DNA of 5,304 bases. It comes from Actinomycetes bacterium (GTDB taxonomy: Bacteria > Actinomycetota > Acidimicrobiia > Acidimicrobiales > Bog-793). Position numbers and translations under genes: made by a program. The stretch covers positions 1 to 5,304 of the forward strand of contig JAKAOD010000252.1 in assembly GCA_021823365.1 (NCBI GenBank), written 5' to 3'. The notes under the pieces were generated by a model, which did not search any database, was not told the origin of the DNA, and saw nothing but the letters and a program-made list of their open reading frames with translations. Positions 1 through 5,304 of this stretch are shown here, in pieces (positions within the stretch are counted from its first letter, which is position 1; each line of letters starts with the position of its first letter).

Positions 1-1
1 G

Positions 2-409
2 CTGCGCCTCATGCGGAGCTTCCAGGCTACGGGGACCTTCGGCCTCGCGGTGAACCGCCGCTGGCAGAACCGCCAGACCCAGGAGTGGGAGGAGGCGACC
101 TCGTTCTTCGACGTCGTCTGCTGGAGGGAGATGGCCGAGAACGTGAGCGAGAGCGTCGCCCGCGGCGCGAGGGTGATCGTCTCCGGGCGCCTGGAGCAGC
201 GGAGCTGGGAGACACCCGAAGGGGAGAAGCGCTCGCGCGTCGAGGTCATCGCCGACGAGGTCGGCCCGAGCCTCCGCCGGGCGACGGCGCAGGTCGTGAA
301 GAACGAGCGGCGCGGCCCGGCGGGCGACAGCTCGAGCACGCCGCCGGCCCGCGCGGCGAGCCGCTCCGGCGGCGACGCCGGATACGCAGAGGACGAGGAG
401 CCTTTCTAG
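2..409 (+). CDS. ssb: Single-stranded DNA-binding protein SSB (5'-truncated by window edge)
   Basis: Bacterial SSB, which coats single-stranded DNA in replication, repair and recombination and recruits partner proteins through its C-terminal tip. 135 residues are visible. The frame is open to the left edge (Leu-Arg-Leu before the Met at base 11), and LRLMRSFQATGTFGLAVNRR aligns with the usual OB-fold stretch of type LRFTPSGxAVATFGLAVNRR. The ATG at 11 is therefore internal, and roughly 15-25 N-terminal residues lie outside the window. Visible OB-fold landmarks are FGLAVNRRWQN, SFFDVVCWREMAENV, GARVIVSGRLEQRSWET and VEVIADEVGPSLRRATAQV. A short Gly/Ser/Pro/Arg linker follows, then the acidic tip DEEPF that binds partners in this family. 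The stop TAG abuts the rpsR ATG, so the two genes are surely co-transcribed. rpsF would be expected upstream, but it is not in view. Confidence 0.96.
   Translation: MRLMRSFQATGTFGLAVNRRWQNRQTQEWEEATSFFDVVCWREMAENVSESVARGARVIVSGRLEQRSWETPEGEKRSRVEVIADEVGPSLRRATAQVVKNERRGPAGDSSSTPPARAASRSGGDAGYAEDEEPF
395..400 (+). promoter_or_regulatory. Shine-Dalgarno of rpsR inside the ssb tail codons
   Basis: GAGGAG ends 9 bases before the rpsR ATG at 410. These same bases are the Glu-Glu codons of the SSB acidic tip (GAC GAG GAG CCT TTC TAG), so the partner-binding tip of SSB and the ribosome-binding site of the next gene share sequence. Confidence 0.7.
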
Positions 410-913
410 ATGGCACGGAGCAACGACCGCGAACGCTCGAGCCGGCGCACCGCCAAGGACAGCACTCGCCGCGCCAAGAAGAAGGTGTGCGTGTTCTGCA
501 AGGAGAGCATCGCGTACGTCGACTACAAGGACGTGAGCCTGCTGAGGAAGTTCATGTCCGATCGAGGCAAGATCCGCGCGCGGCGCGTCTCGGGCAATTG
601 CGCCCAGCACCAGCGGGCGGTCGCGGTGGCGATCAAGACGTCCCGCGAGCTCGCGCTGCTCCCCTACACGCAGCGGACGACGACCGAGCGCCCAGGGGCG
701 CGCGGCGGACGCGGGCGGGACGGAGGCGGCCGCGACGGACGTGAGGCGCGCGAGCCCGCCGGGCGGGACGGGACGCAGCGCACCGGCGAGCGGGCGCAGG
801 GTGCTGCCGCGGGCGACGAGGGAGCGGTCGAGCGTGCCGGCGACGGAGAGATGCCAGAGGAGGGGGCCGAGGCGGTCCGTGCCGGCGCGGCGCCATCGGG
901 GGCCGGCCGGTGA
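410..913 (+). CDS. rpsR: 30S ribosomal protein S18, zinc-ligand (C+) form with long C-terminal extension
   Basis: Ribosomal protein S18 pairs with S6 on the platform of the small subunit. Residues 1-89 form a normal S18: a basic N-terminus, CVFC (27-30), [13 protein letters not shown] (36-48), [18 protein letters not shown] (52-69) and the usual ending ELALLPYT (80-87). Cys27, Cys30, Cys64 and His67 are the ligands of the zinc-binding C+ type; actinobacteria often keep a cysteine-free paralogue for zinc starvation, but none is in this window. S18 is normally about 75-90 residues. Here the frame continues for another 78 residues (90-167) rich in Gly, Arg, Ala, Glu and Asp, with no Lys and no aromatic residue. 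The first half of this tail is basic and the second acidic. The stop overlaps the rplI GTG (GTGA at 910-913), which supports this frame as the translated one. Wobble GC falls in the tail: 13 of 78 codons end in A/T, against 6 of 89 in the core. The S18 identity is certain; the tail is probable, with a sequencing indel as the alternative. Confidence 0.93.
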   Translation: MARSNDRERSSRRTAKDSTRRAKKKVCVFCKESIAYVDYKDVSLLRKFMSDRGKIRARRVSGNCAQHQRAVAVAIKTSRELALLPYTQRTTTERPGARGGRGRDGGGRDGREAREPAGRDGTQRTGERAQGAAAGDEGAVERAGDGEMPEEGAEAVRAGAAPSGAGR

Positions 914-1356
914 AGGTCGTGCTCAGGGAGGACCTGTCCGGGCTCGGCAAGCGCGGCGACGTCGTCGAGGTCGCCGACGGGCATGCGCGCAACTTCCTTG
1001 TCCCGACCGGTAGGGCGATCATCGCGTCGTCCGGCGTGACGAGCCAGGCGGCGGCGATGCGCCGCGGGCGCGACGTTCGCGACGCGCGCGAGCGTGAGGC
1101 GGCCGAGTCGATCGCTCAGCGGCTCGTGCCGATGGTCTTCACCATCCCGGCACGATCCGGGCGCGATGGGCGCCTGTTCGGATCGGTGACCTCGAGCGAC
1201 GTCGTCGAGGCGGTGGCGCGGCAGGCGGGCGTCGAGCTCGACCGGCACCGGCTCCTCGACCACGAGCCGCTCAAGTCGCTCGGGACCCACGAGGTGGGCG
1301 TCAGGCTCCACCCGGACGTCCAGTTCCACCTGACGATCGAGATCGTCGCGCAGTAG
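910..1356 (+). CDS. rplI: 50S ribosomal protein L9
   Basis: Ribosomal protein L9 binds 23S rRNA near the L1 stalk and affects frame maintenance. It is complete at 148 residues, the usual length. The N-terminal rRNA-binding domain begins [20 protein letters not shown] and carries the family signature at residues 11-36, with ARNFLVP at 26-32; His25 stands where Tyr or Phe is more usual (GYARN). A long Arg/Glu/Ala-rich connecting helix spans about 42-75. The C-terminal domain shows [16 protein letters not shown] and ends in LTIEIVAQ. The GTG start at 910 is fixed by homology and overlaps the rpsR stop by 4 bases. Bases just upstream give only a weak G-rich Shine-Dalgarno, so initiation probably depends on coupling to rpsR translation. 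An AGAGGAGG at 856-863 is too distant to serve it. Confidence 0.97.
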   Translation: MKVVLREDLSGLGKRGDVVEVADGHARNFLVPTGRAIIASSGVTSQAAAMRRGRDVRDAREREAAESIAQRLVPMVFTIPARSGRDGRLFGSVTSSDVVEAVARQAGVELDRHRLLDHEPLKSLGTHEVGVRLHPDVQFHLTIEIVAQ

Positions 1357-1415
1357 CCCCATCTCCCGCGGGCTGCGCCTCGGGCACCGATACACCCCGG
1401 TGGCAGGATCGCCCC

Positions 1416-1562
1416 GTGGACCGGTACCAGCTGGACCGTCGTTGGTGGCGCACGTCCTACCCACAGGCCGGCCGTGCTCATCCCCGGTTCGTGCACAGCG
1501 ACGGCCGGGCAATTCCCCAAGGCGTACCCCTGGATGCCCAGAGCGTGGAGGCGGCAGGGTGA
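1416..1562 (+). CDS. Possible 48-residue small ORF between rplI and dnaB
   Basis: A short reading frame of unknown function, beginning VDRYQLDRRWWRTSYPQ and ending SVEAAG. In its favour, the start GTG has AGGA at 1405-1408 with a 7-base spacing. The stop TGA overlaps the dnaB GTG in a GTGA, the same junction type as rpsR/rplI, and the peptide has Trp-Trp and several Tyr rather than pure GC-frame Arg/Ala/Pro noise. Against it, 12 of 48 codons end in A or T, clearly more than in the neighbours; 48 codons is an easy chance length in such GC-rich DNA; and I recognise no family. The rest of the 202-base rplI-dnaB gap (1357-1558) shows no convincing promoter or U-tracted terminator. Treat this as a candidate only. 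Confidence 0.25.
   Translation: MDRYQLDRRWWRTSYPQAGRAHPRFVHSDGRAIPQGVPLDAQSVEAAG
1457..1497 (+). other. Degenerate DnaA-box-like words upstream of dnaB
   Basis: Three words resemble decayed DnaA boxes (TTATCCACA or TTGTCCACA): CTACCCACA at 1457-1465 (7 of 9 to TTATCCACA), TCATCCCCG at 1478-1486 (6 of 9) and TCGTGCACA at 1489-1497 (7 of 9 to TTGTCCACA). Their starts are 21 and 11 bases apart, close to whole helical turns. None is a good match, so DnaA binding is only a suggestion. Confidence 0.15.
1547..1551 (+). promoter_or_regulatory. Shine-Dalgarno that sets the dnaB start
   Basis: GGAGG sits 7 bases before the GTG at 1559. This favours GTG 1559 over the farther upstream in-frame GTG at 1400, which would add a Pro/Arg-rich stretch foreign to DnaB. 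The ATG at 1571 is a less well spaced alternative. Confidence 0.75.
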
Positions 1563-2944
1563 GCGGCGCGATGCTCCAGCCGCTCGACGAGTCCCGACGC
1601 CGGACGCGCCATGCCGAGGCGCCGATCTCCGGCGCGCGCGTCCCGCCGCACAACCTCGACGCCGAGGAGTCGCTCCTCGGCGCGATGCTCGTCTCAAAGG
1701 ACGCGACCGCCGTCGCCATCGAGCGGTGCGGCGCGGCGGACTTCTACCGGCCCTCGCACGGGCACGTCTTCTCCTCGATCGTCTCGCTCTACGCCCGGGG
1801 CGAGCCGGCAGACGCCGTCAGCGTCGCCGAGGAGCTGCGGCGCACGGAGCTGCTCGAGGAGGTCGGGGGGACGGCGACGCTCGTCGCCCTCCAGGCGAGC
1901 ACCCCGGCGATCTCCAGCGCCGCCCGCTACGCGCGCATCGTCGAAGAGCACGCCCTCCTGCGACGGCTGATCGCCGCCGCCCAGGAGATCGCGGAGATCG
2001 GCTACGGGCTCCCCGCCGACGTCGCCGACGCCCTCGACCGCGCCGAGACCCTCGTCTTCGAGGTCGCCCAGCGGCGCGGCGCCGACAGCGTCGCGCCGCT
2101 GCACGAGCTGCTCAGCCAGAGCCTCGACCGCCTGGAGGAGCTCTACGGCCGCGACCAGTCGATCACCGGCGTCCCGACCGGCTACCACGAGCTCGACGAG
2201 AAGCTCTCCGGCCTCCAGCCGTCCAATCTCGTTGTCGTAGGTGCCCGCCCGTCGATGGGCAAGACCGCCTTCGCGCTCGGCATCGCGGCGAATGCCGCGC
2301 TCCAGGAGATCCCGACGCTGTTCTTCTCGCTGGAGATGAGCCACCTCGAGATCGCGCAGCGCATCCTCTGCGCCGAGGCGCGCGTCGACGCGACCCGCAT
2401 GCGCAACGGCCGGCTCGTCGAGGCCGACTGGACCAAGATCGGGAACGCGATCGGGCGCCTCGGCAATTCGCCGCTCTTCATCGACGACAACCCGAACGTG
2501 ACCGTGATGGACATCAGGGCCAAGGCGCGCCGGATGAAGGCGCGAGCGGGTCTCGGCCTCGTCGTCGTCGACTACCTCCAGCTGATGACCGGCCGGAGCA
2601 GCGCCGAGAACCGCCAGGTCGAGATCTCCGAGATCAGCCGAGGCCTGAAGATCCTCGCCCGCGAGCTCGAGCTGCCCGTCCTCGCCCTCAGCCAGCTCTC
2701 CCGATCGCTCGAGAGCCGTGCCGACAAGCGCCCGATGCTCGCCGACCTCCGCGAGAGCGGCGCCATCGAGCAGGACGCCGACGTCGTGATGTTCATCTAC
2801 CGCGACGAGATCTACAACCCGGAGTCGACCGACCAGGGCTCCGCGGAGATCCTCATCGCCAAGCACCGCAACGGCCCGACGGGTGCGGCCAAGCTCGCCT
2901 TCGTCAGCCACTACGCCCGCTTTGCCAACATGGCACGTGTCTGA
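1559..2944 (+). CDS. dnaB: Replicative DNA helicase DnaB
   Basis: Hexameric 5'-3' helicase that unwinds the replication fork and interacts with primase. With the GTG at 1559 it has 461 residues, normal for the family. The N-terminal domain begins at PPHNLDAEESLLGAML (29-44). A helical linker leads to the RecA-like ATPase domain, from about residue 195. Walker A is GARPSMGKT (228-236, Lys235), followed by TLFFSLEMS with the conserved Glu. Walker B is LVVVDYLQLM, with Asp338. DNA-contact and C-terminal motifs include LSQLSRSLE, DKRPMLADLRESGAIEQDAD and KHRNGPTG (435-442), whose Arg437 fits the arginine-finger region. No intein interrupts the P-loop or later motifs, although actinobacterial DnaB is a frequent intein host. 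It follows rplI after about 200 bases, the standard order in many bacteria. No strong terminator follows the TGA. Confidence 0.97.
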   Translation: MSGAMLQPLDESRRRTRHAEAPISGARVPPHNLDAEESLLGAMLVSKDATAVAIERCGAADFYRPSHGHVFSSIVSLYARGEPADAVSVAEELRRTELLEEVGGTATLVALQASTPAISSAARYARIVEEHALLRRLIAAAQEIAEIGYGLPADVADALDRAETLVFEVAQRRGADSVAPLHELLSQSLDRLEELYGRDQSITGVPTGYHELDEKLSGLQPSNLVVVGARPSMGKTAFALGIAANAALQEIPTLFFSLEMSHLEIAQRILCAEARVDATRMRNGRLVEADWTKIGNAIGRLGNSPLFIDDNPNVTVMDIRAKARRMKARAGLGLVVVDYLQLMTGRSSAENRQVEISEISRGLKILARELELPVLALSQLSRSLESRADKRPMLADLRESGAIEQDADVVMFIYRDEIYNPESTDQGSAEILIAKHRNGPTGAAKLAFVSHYARFANMARV

Positions 2945-2983
2945 GCCCGCGCGGCGGACGGGTCCCCGGCGCTTCGCCAGCAG

Positions 2984-3005
2984 CTTCACAGCAGGTTCAC
3001 AGAAG
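2984..3005 (+). promoter_or_regulatory. PhoP/PhoB-type operator: two 11-base direct repeats
   Basis: Tandem 11-mers CTTCACAGCAG (2984-2994) and GTTCACAGAAG (2995-3005) agree at 9 of 11 positions. Within them, TCACAGC (2986-2992), a 4-base spacer and TCACAGA (2997-3003) match the M. tuberculosis PhoP consensus TCACAGC-N4-TCACAGC at 13 of 14 bases; the consensus is from memory. A weaker third copy, TTCGCCAGCAG (2973-2983), lies directly upstream. The 11-base period is that of OmpR/PhoB-family head-to-tail dimer sites. The site lies 19 bases before the GTG of a PhoP-like regulator, so autoregulation is the natural inference. Confidence 0.7.
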
Positions 3006-3012
3006 AGCTGTG

Positions 3013-3018
3013 CATGAT
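3013..3018 (+). promoter_or_regulatory. Possible -10 element of the response-regulator promoter
   Basis: CATGAT matches TATAAT at 4 of 6 positions. It starts 11 bases after the second TTCACA, about the spacing seen where PhoB replaces a -35 element. Transcription from it would begin near base 3025, at the GTG itself, suggesting a leaderless mRNA. There is no recognisable -35 hexamer other than the operator. This is weak on sequence alone; the support comes from its position. Confidence 0.3.
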
Positions 3019-3024
3019 CGCGCG

Positions 3025-3723
3025 GTGAGCGATGCGCCGAGCAGGGTGCTCGTCGTCGACGACGAGCCCAACATCACCGATCTCGTCGCGACGGCCCTGC
3101 GCTACGAGGGCTTCGAGGTCGACACGGCCGGCAGCGGCCGGGCGGCGCTCGAGCAGGTCGTGCGACAACGCCCGCACCTCGTCCTCCTCGACGTCATGCT
3201 CCCCGACCTGGACGGCTTCGAGGTCGCCCGGCGCCTGCGCCAGGAAGGGCGGCGAGTCCCGATCCTGTTCCTCACGGCGCGCGACGCGACGGAGGACAAG
3301 GTCCGCGGGCTGACGCTTGGCGGCGACGACTACGTGACCAAGCCCTTCTCCCTCGCCGAGCTCCTCGCCCGGGTGCGCGCCGTGCTCCGCCGCGTCCAGG
3401 ACGGCCCTGAGACGTCCTCCCGGCTCGTCTTCGCCGACCTCGAGCTTGACGAGGAGACGCGAGAGGTGTTCCGCGGCTCGACCCCGGTCGAGCTGACACC
3501 GACGGAGTTCAAGCTCCTGCGCTACCTCATGCTCAACCCGCGCCGGGTCCTGTCGAAGGCGCAGATCCTCGACCACGTCTGGGAGTACGACTTCGACGGC
3601 GACGCCAACGTCGTCGAGACCTACATCAGCTACCTGCGCAAGAAGATCGACACCCTCGGCCCGCCGCTCATCCACACGCTCCGGGGCGCCGGCTACAGCA
3701 TGCGTCTTCCGGTGAGCACCTGA
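3025..3723 (+). CDS. PhoP-like response regulator (OmpR/PhoB family)
   Basis: A DNA-binding response regulator of 232 residues, phosphorylated by the kinase encoded next to it. Receiver domain: acidic pair Asp12-Asp13 in VLVVDDEPNI, phospho-acceptor Asp56 in LLDVMLPDLDGFEV, switch Thr84 in FLTARD and Lys106 in GGDDYVTKPFS. A short linker precedes a winged-helix domain: SRLVFADLELDEETREV, LTPTEFKLLRYL (157-168), LSKAQILDHVWEYDFDGD, a recognition helix near 193-208 (ANVVETYISYLRKKI) and the wing IHTLRGAGY (216-224). From memory, it resembles M. tuberculosis PhoP closely across the linker and DNA-binding domain. The exact start is uncertain. GTG 3025 has no Shine-Dalgarno but fits leaderless translation; GTG 3010, in frame and 5 codons earlier, has a poor AGAAG upstream and would overlap the proposed -10. 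It lies 80 bases after dnaB and 11 bases before the kinase. PhoP-like is firm at family level; orthology is inferred. Confidence 0.95.
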   Translation: MSDAPSRVLVVDDEPNITDLVATALRYEGFEVDTAGSGRAALEQVVRQRPHLVLLDVMLPDLDGFEVARRLRQEGRRVPILFLTARDATEDKVRGLTLGGDDYVTKPFSLAELLARVRAVLRRVQDGPETSSRLVFADLELDEETREVFRGSTPVELTPTEFKLLRYLMLNPRRVLSKAQILDHVWEYDFDGDANVVETYISYLRKKIDTLGPPLIHTLRGAGYSMRLPVST

Positions 3724-3758
3724 GCGGAGCCCGCATGCGGGCGCTCCAGGCGCTCCGC
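3724..3758 (+). promoter_or_regulatory. Hairpin covering the kinase Shine-Dalgarno and start codon
   Basis: GCCCGCATGCGGGC (3729-3742) is a perfect 14-base palindrome with the kinase ATG (3735-3737) at its centre. In RNA it can form a 5-bp all-GC stem with a CATG loop. The outer bases GGA (3726-3728) and TCC (3745-3747) extend it past a 2-base bulge. Alternatively, GCGGAGC (3724-3730) can pair with GCTCCGC (3752-3758) around an inner CCG/CGG hairpin. Either fold buries the Shine-Dalgarno GGAG (3726-3729). The regulator stop TGA (3721-3723) is immediately upstream, so a terminating ribosome would melt the structure. There is no U-tract, so it is not a terminator. Confidence 0.5.
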
Positions 3759-5304
3759 GGGGCGGCGCGCTGGGCAGGTCGTGCGTCGCGGCAGCTCTCG
3801 CTGCGCGCCCGGCTGCTCTTCGGCGTCGTCGTGCTCACCGCCGTCGGCCTCGTCGTCGCCGGCGTCGTCGTCTACGGCCAGGTCCAGACGTTCCTCACCG
3901 GCCAGGTCGACCAGCAGCTCGCGATCTCGCTGCGCCCCTTCCTTCGGCAGGTCTACGACCAGCTCACCGGCAGCCCCGCCTTCTTCGGGCCAGGCTTCGC
4001 CGGGTCGCTCGCCTTCCGCCAGGACACGCCGCGAGGGACCTACGGGGCGATCGTCCTCGCCGACGGGCAGGTGTACACCCAGACCTTCCAGGAGAACGCC
4101 GCGCTCGCGCCGCGGCCGCACGTCCCGACCGACGTCGTCGCCTGGACCCAGCGAAGCTCCCGGCAGGTCAGCACGCCGTACGGCACGCTCGCCGTCCGCC
4201 ACCTCACCGTGCCTGCCGCCGGCGACAACGCCTTCCAGTACCGGGTGATCTCGGTGTCGCTGCCGACGACGCCGTCGTCGGTCGCCGTCGTCGGCATCCC
4301 CCTCGCGGACTCGAACGCCGTGCTCAACCGGCTCGTGCTCATCGAGCTCGCCGCGTCCCTCGGCGTCCTCGTCCTCCTCGCGGGCCTCGGCTACTTCGTC
4401 GTCCGGCTCGGCATGCGTCCCCTCGCCGAGATCGAGCAGACGGCGGAAGCGATCGCCGCCGGCGACCTCTCCCGCCGGGTGGCACGCGACGAGCCGGGCA
4501 CCGAGGTCGGCCGGCTCGGGGCGTCGCTCAACGCCATGCTCGGCCAGATCGAGCACGCCTTTGCCGAGCAGCAGGCGTCGGAGCGTCGCCTGAGGCAGTT
4601 CCTCGCCGACGCCTCGCACGAGCTGCGGACGCCGGTGACCTCGATTCGCGGCTACTCCGAGCTGTTCCGCCGTGGAGCCTCGGCGCGGCCGGACGACCTC
4701 GCACTCGCGATGCGGAGGATCGAGGACGAGTCGATCCGGATGGGCGTGCTCGTCGACGACCTGCTGCTCCTCGCGCGGCTCGATCAGGGTCGGCCGCTCG
4801 ACCTCGCCCCCGTCGACCTCGCCGCCGTCGCGACCGACGCGGCTGCCGACGCCCAGGTGGTCGCACCCGAGCGCGAGATCACCCTCGATGCGGCCAAGGC
4901 GGTCGTCATCACCGGGGATGAGCAGCGTCTTCGTCAGGTCGCGACGAACCTCGTCCAGAACGCCCTGCGCCACACGCCGCCGGGCACCCCGATCGCGGTG
5001 CGTGTCGCCGCCTACGGCTCGCTCGCCGTCCTCGCCGTGCACGACGAGGGCCCGGGCCTCTCGCCCGAGCACGCGGCACGGATCTTCGAGCGCTTCTACC
5101 GGGCCGACCCGTCACGCTCGCGCGAGAGTGGCGGCACCGGCCTGGGGCTCTCGATCGTGAGGTCGATCGCCGAGGCCCACGGGGGGCGGGCGCGGGTCGA
5201 GACGGCGCCCGGCCGCGGCGCCACCTTCGTCGTCGAGCTCCCCCTCGCCGACGGCGCCGGCCGCGGCCCCGCGGCGCGGGGCGTCCCGGACAGCACGGGC
5301 GCCG
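3735..5304 (+). CDS. Membrane sensor histidine kinase, PhoR-like (3' end beyond window)
   Basis: HisKA-type sensor kinase partnered with the preceding regulator; the frame is open to the right edge with 523 residues visible. The N-terminus is basic, and TM1 spans about 27-47 (LLFGVVVLTAVGLVVAGVVV). An extracytoplasmic sensor region of about 150 residues follows (48-199) with no family I recognise. TM2 spans about 200-223, and a HAMP domain follows, with RPLAEIEQTAEAIAAGDLSR. The phospho-acceptor is His295 in FLADASHELRTPVTSIRGY. ATPase motifs: N box Asn409 in NLVQNALRHTP, G1 DEGPG (437-441), F box IFERFYRAD and G2 GGTGLGLSIV (466-475). The core ends at ATFVVELPLA, and a Gly/Pro/Arg-rich tail then leaves the window, so only the extreme C-terminus is missing. 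The ATG has GGAG 5 bases upstream, both within a hairpin. The gene starts 11 bases after the regulator stop, so the two form an operon. The stimulus cannot be read from the sequence. Confidence 0.95.
   Translation, partial: MRALQALRGAARWAGRASRQLSLRARLLFGVVVLTAVGLVVAGVVVYGQVQTFLTGQVDQQLAISLRPFLRQVYDQLTGSPAFFGPGFAGSLAFRQDTPRGTYGAIVLADGQVYTQTFQENAALAPRPHVPTDVVAWTQRSSRQVSTPYGTLAVRHLTVPAAGDNAFQYRVISVSLPTTPSSVAVVGIPLADSNAVLNRLVLIELAASLGVLVLLAGLGYFVVRLGMRPLAEIEQTAEAIAAGDLSRRVARDEPGTEVGRLGASLNAMLGQIEHAFAEQQASERRLRQFLADASHELRTPVTSIRGYSELFRRGASARPDDLALAMRRIEDESIRMGVLVDDLLLLARLDQGRPLDLAPVDLAAVATDAAADAQVVAPEREITLDAAKAVVITGDEQRLRQVATNLVQNALRHTPPGTPIAVRVAAYGSLAVLAVHDEGPGLSPEHAARIFERFYRADPSRSRESGGTGLGLSIVRSIAEAHGGRARVETAPGRGATFVVELPLADGAGRGPAARGVPDSTGA

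Noticed and set aside
11..409. SSB starting at the ATG at base 11
   Set aside because: The frame is open to the window edge, and the preceding residues fit the SSB OB-fold, so this Met is internal and the true start is upstream.
1365..1402. Terminator after rplI from CCCGCGGG and CACCG/CGGTG dyads
   Set aside because: The stems are short, with no T-tract; such dyads are expected by chance at this GC content.
1400..1558. A longer DnaB starting at GTG 1400
   Set aside because: The added 53 residues are Pro/Arg/Gly-rich and unlike DnaB, while GTG 1559 has GGAGG at ideal spacing and gives a normal length.
1559..2944. Intein in DnaB
   Set aside because: The P-loop and later motifs are continuous, and the protein is of normal length with no splicing-domain sequence.
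2945..2980. Rho-independent terminator after dnaB
   Set aside because: Only short stems are present (for example GGCG-CTT-CGCC at 2968-2978) with no T-run after them.
1694..2989. Long minus-strand reading frame opposite dnaB, and similar ones at 3693-5072 and 664-1719
   Set aside because: These are antisense shadows of strongly biased GC-rich codons; their translations are low-complexity and show no family, while the + strand carries clear conserved genes.
4263..4295. CCGACGACG-C-CGTCGTCGG inverted repeat and repeated GCCGTCGTCGG inside the kinase gene
   Set aside because: It encodes Pro-Thr-Thr, Ser-Ser and Val-Val with the preferred codons; codon bias explains the repeats, and nothing else suggests a site.

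Overview
This window comes from a very GC-rich bacterial chromosome. Third codon positions are almost all G or C, and GTG starts and 4-base GTGA overlaps are common. The proteins look actinobacterial (Actinomycetota), possibly the Acidimicrobiia side of the phylum; that finer placement is a tentative impression from protein style.

Left part (1-2944): the classic housekeeping cluster ssb-rpsR-rplI-dnaB, all on the + strand. The ssb gene is cut by the left edge, so its first in-frame ATG is an internal Met codon. Its stop abuts the rpsR ATG (TAGATG), and rpsR overlaps rplI by GTGA. The S18 protein is the zinc-ligand (Cys-rich) form and carries an unusual 78-residue disordered Gly/Arg/Ala/Glu tail. 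About 200 bases then separate rplI from dnaB. They hold a weak 48-codon ORF candidate, whose stop overlaps the dnaB GTG, and some degenerate DnaA-box-like words. DnaB is complete, has all its ATPase motifs and has no intein.

Right part (2945-5304): a two-component system. An OmpR/PhoB-family response regulator, strikingly like mycobacterial PhoP, is followed 11 bases later by a membrane histidine kinase that runs off the right edge with its catalytic core complete. Just upstream of the regulator lies an 11-base tandem repeat. It matches the Mycobacterium tuberculosis PhoP consensus TCACAGC-N4-TCACAGC at 13 of 14 positions and is set at a PhoB-like distance from a possible -10 element. This suggests autoregulation and perhaps a leaderless GTG-start transcript. 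The kinase Shine-Dalgarno and ATG lie inside a GC-rich dyad directly after the regulator stop, which suggests translational coupling.

I found no mobile element, tRNA, rRNA, CRISPR array or novel multi-gene system. The most notable signals are the PhoP-like operator, the kinase start-codon hairpin and the extended S18.
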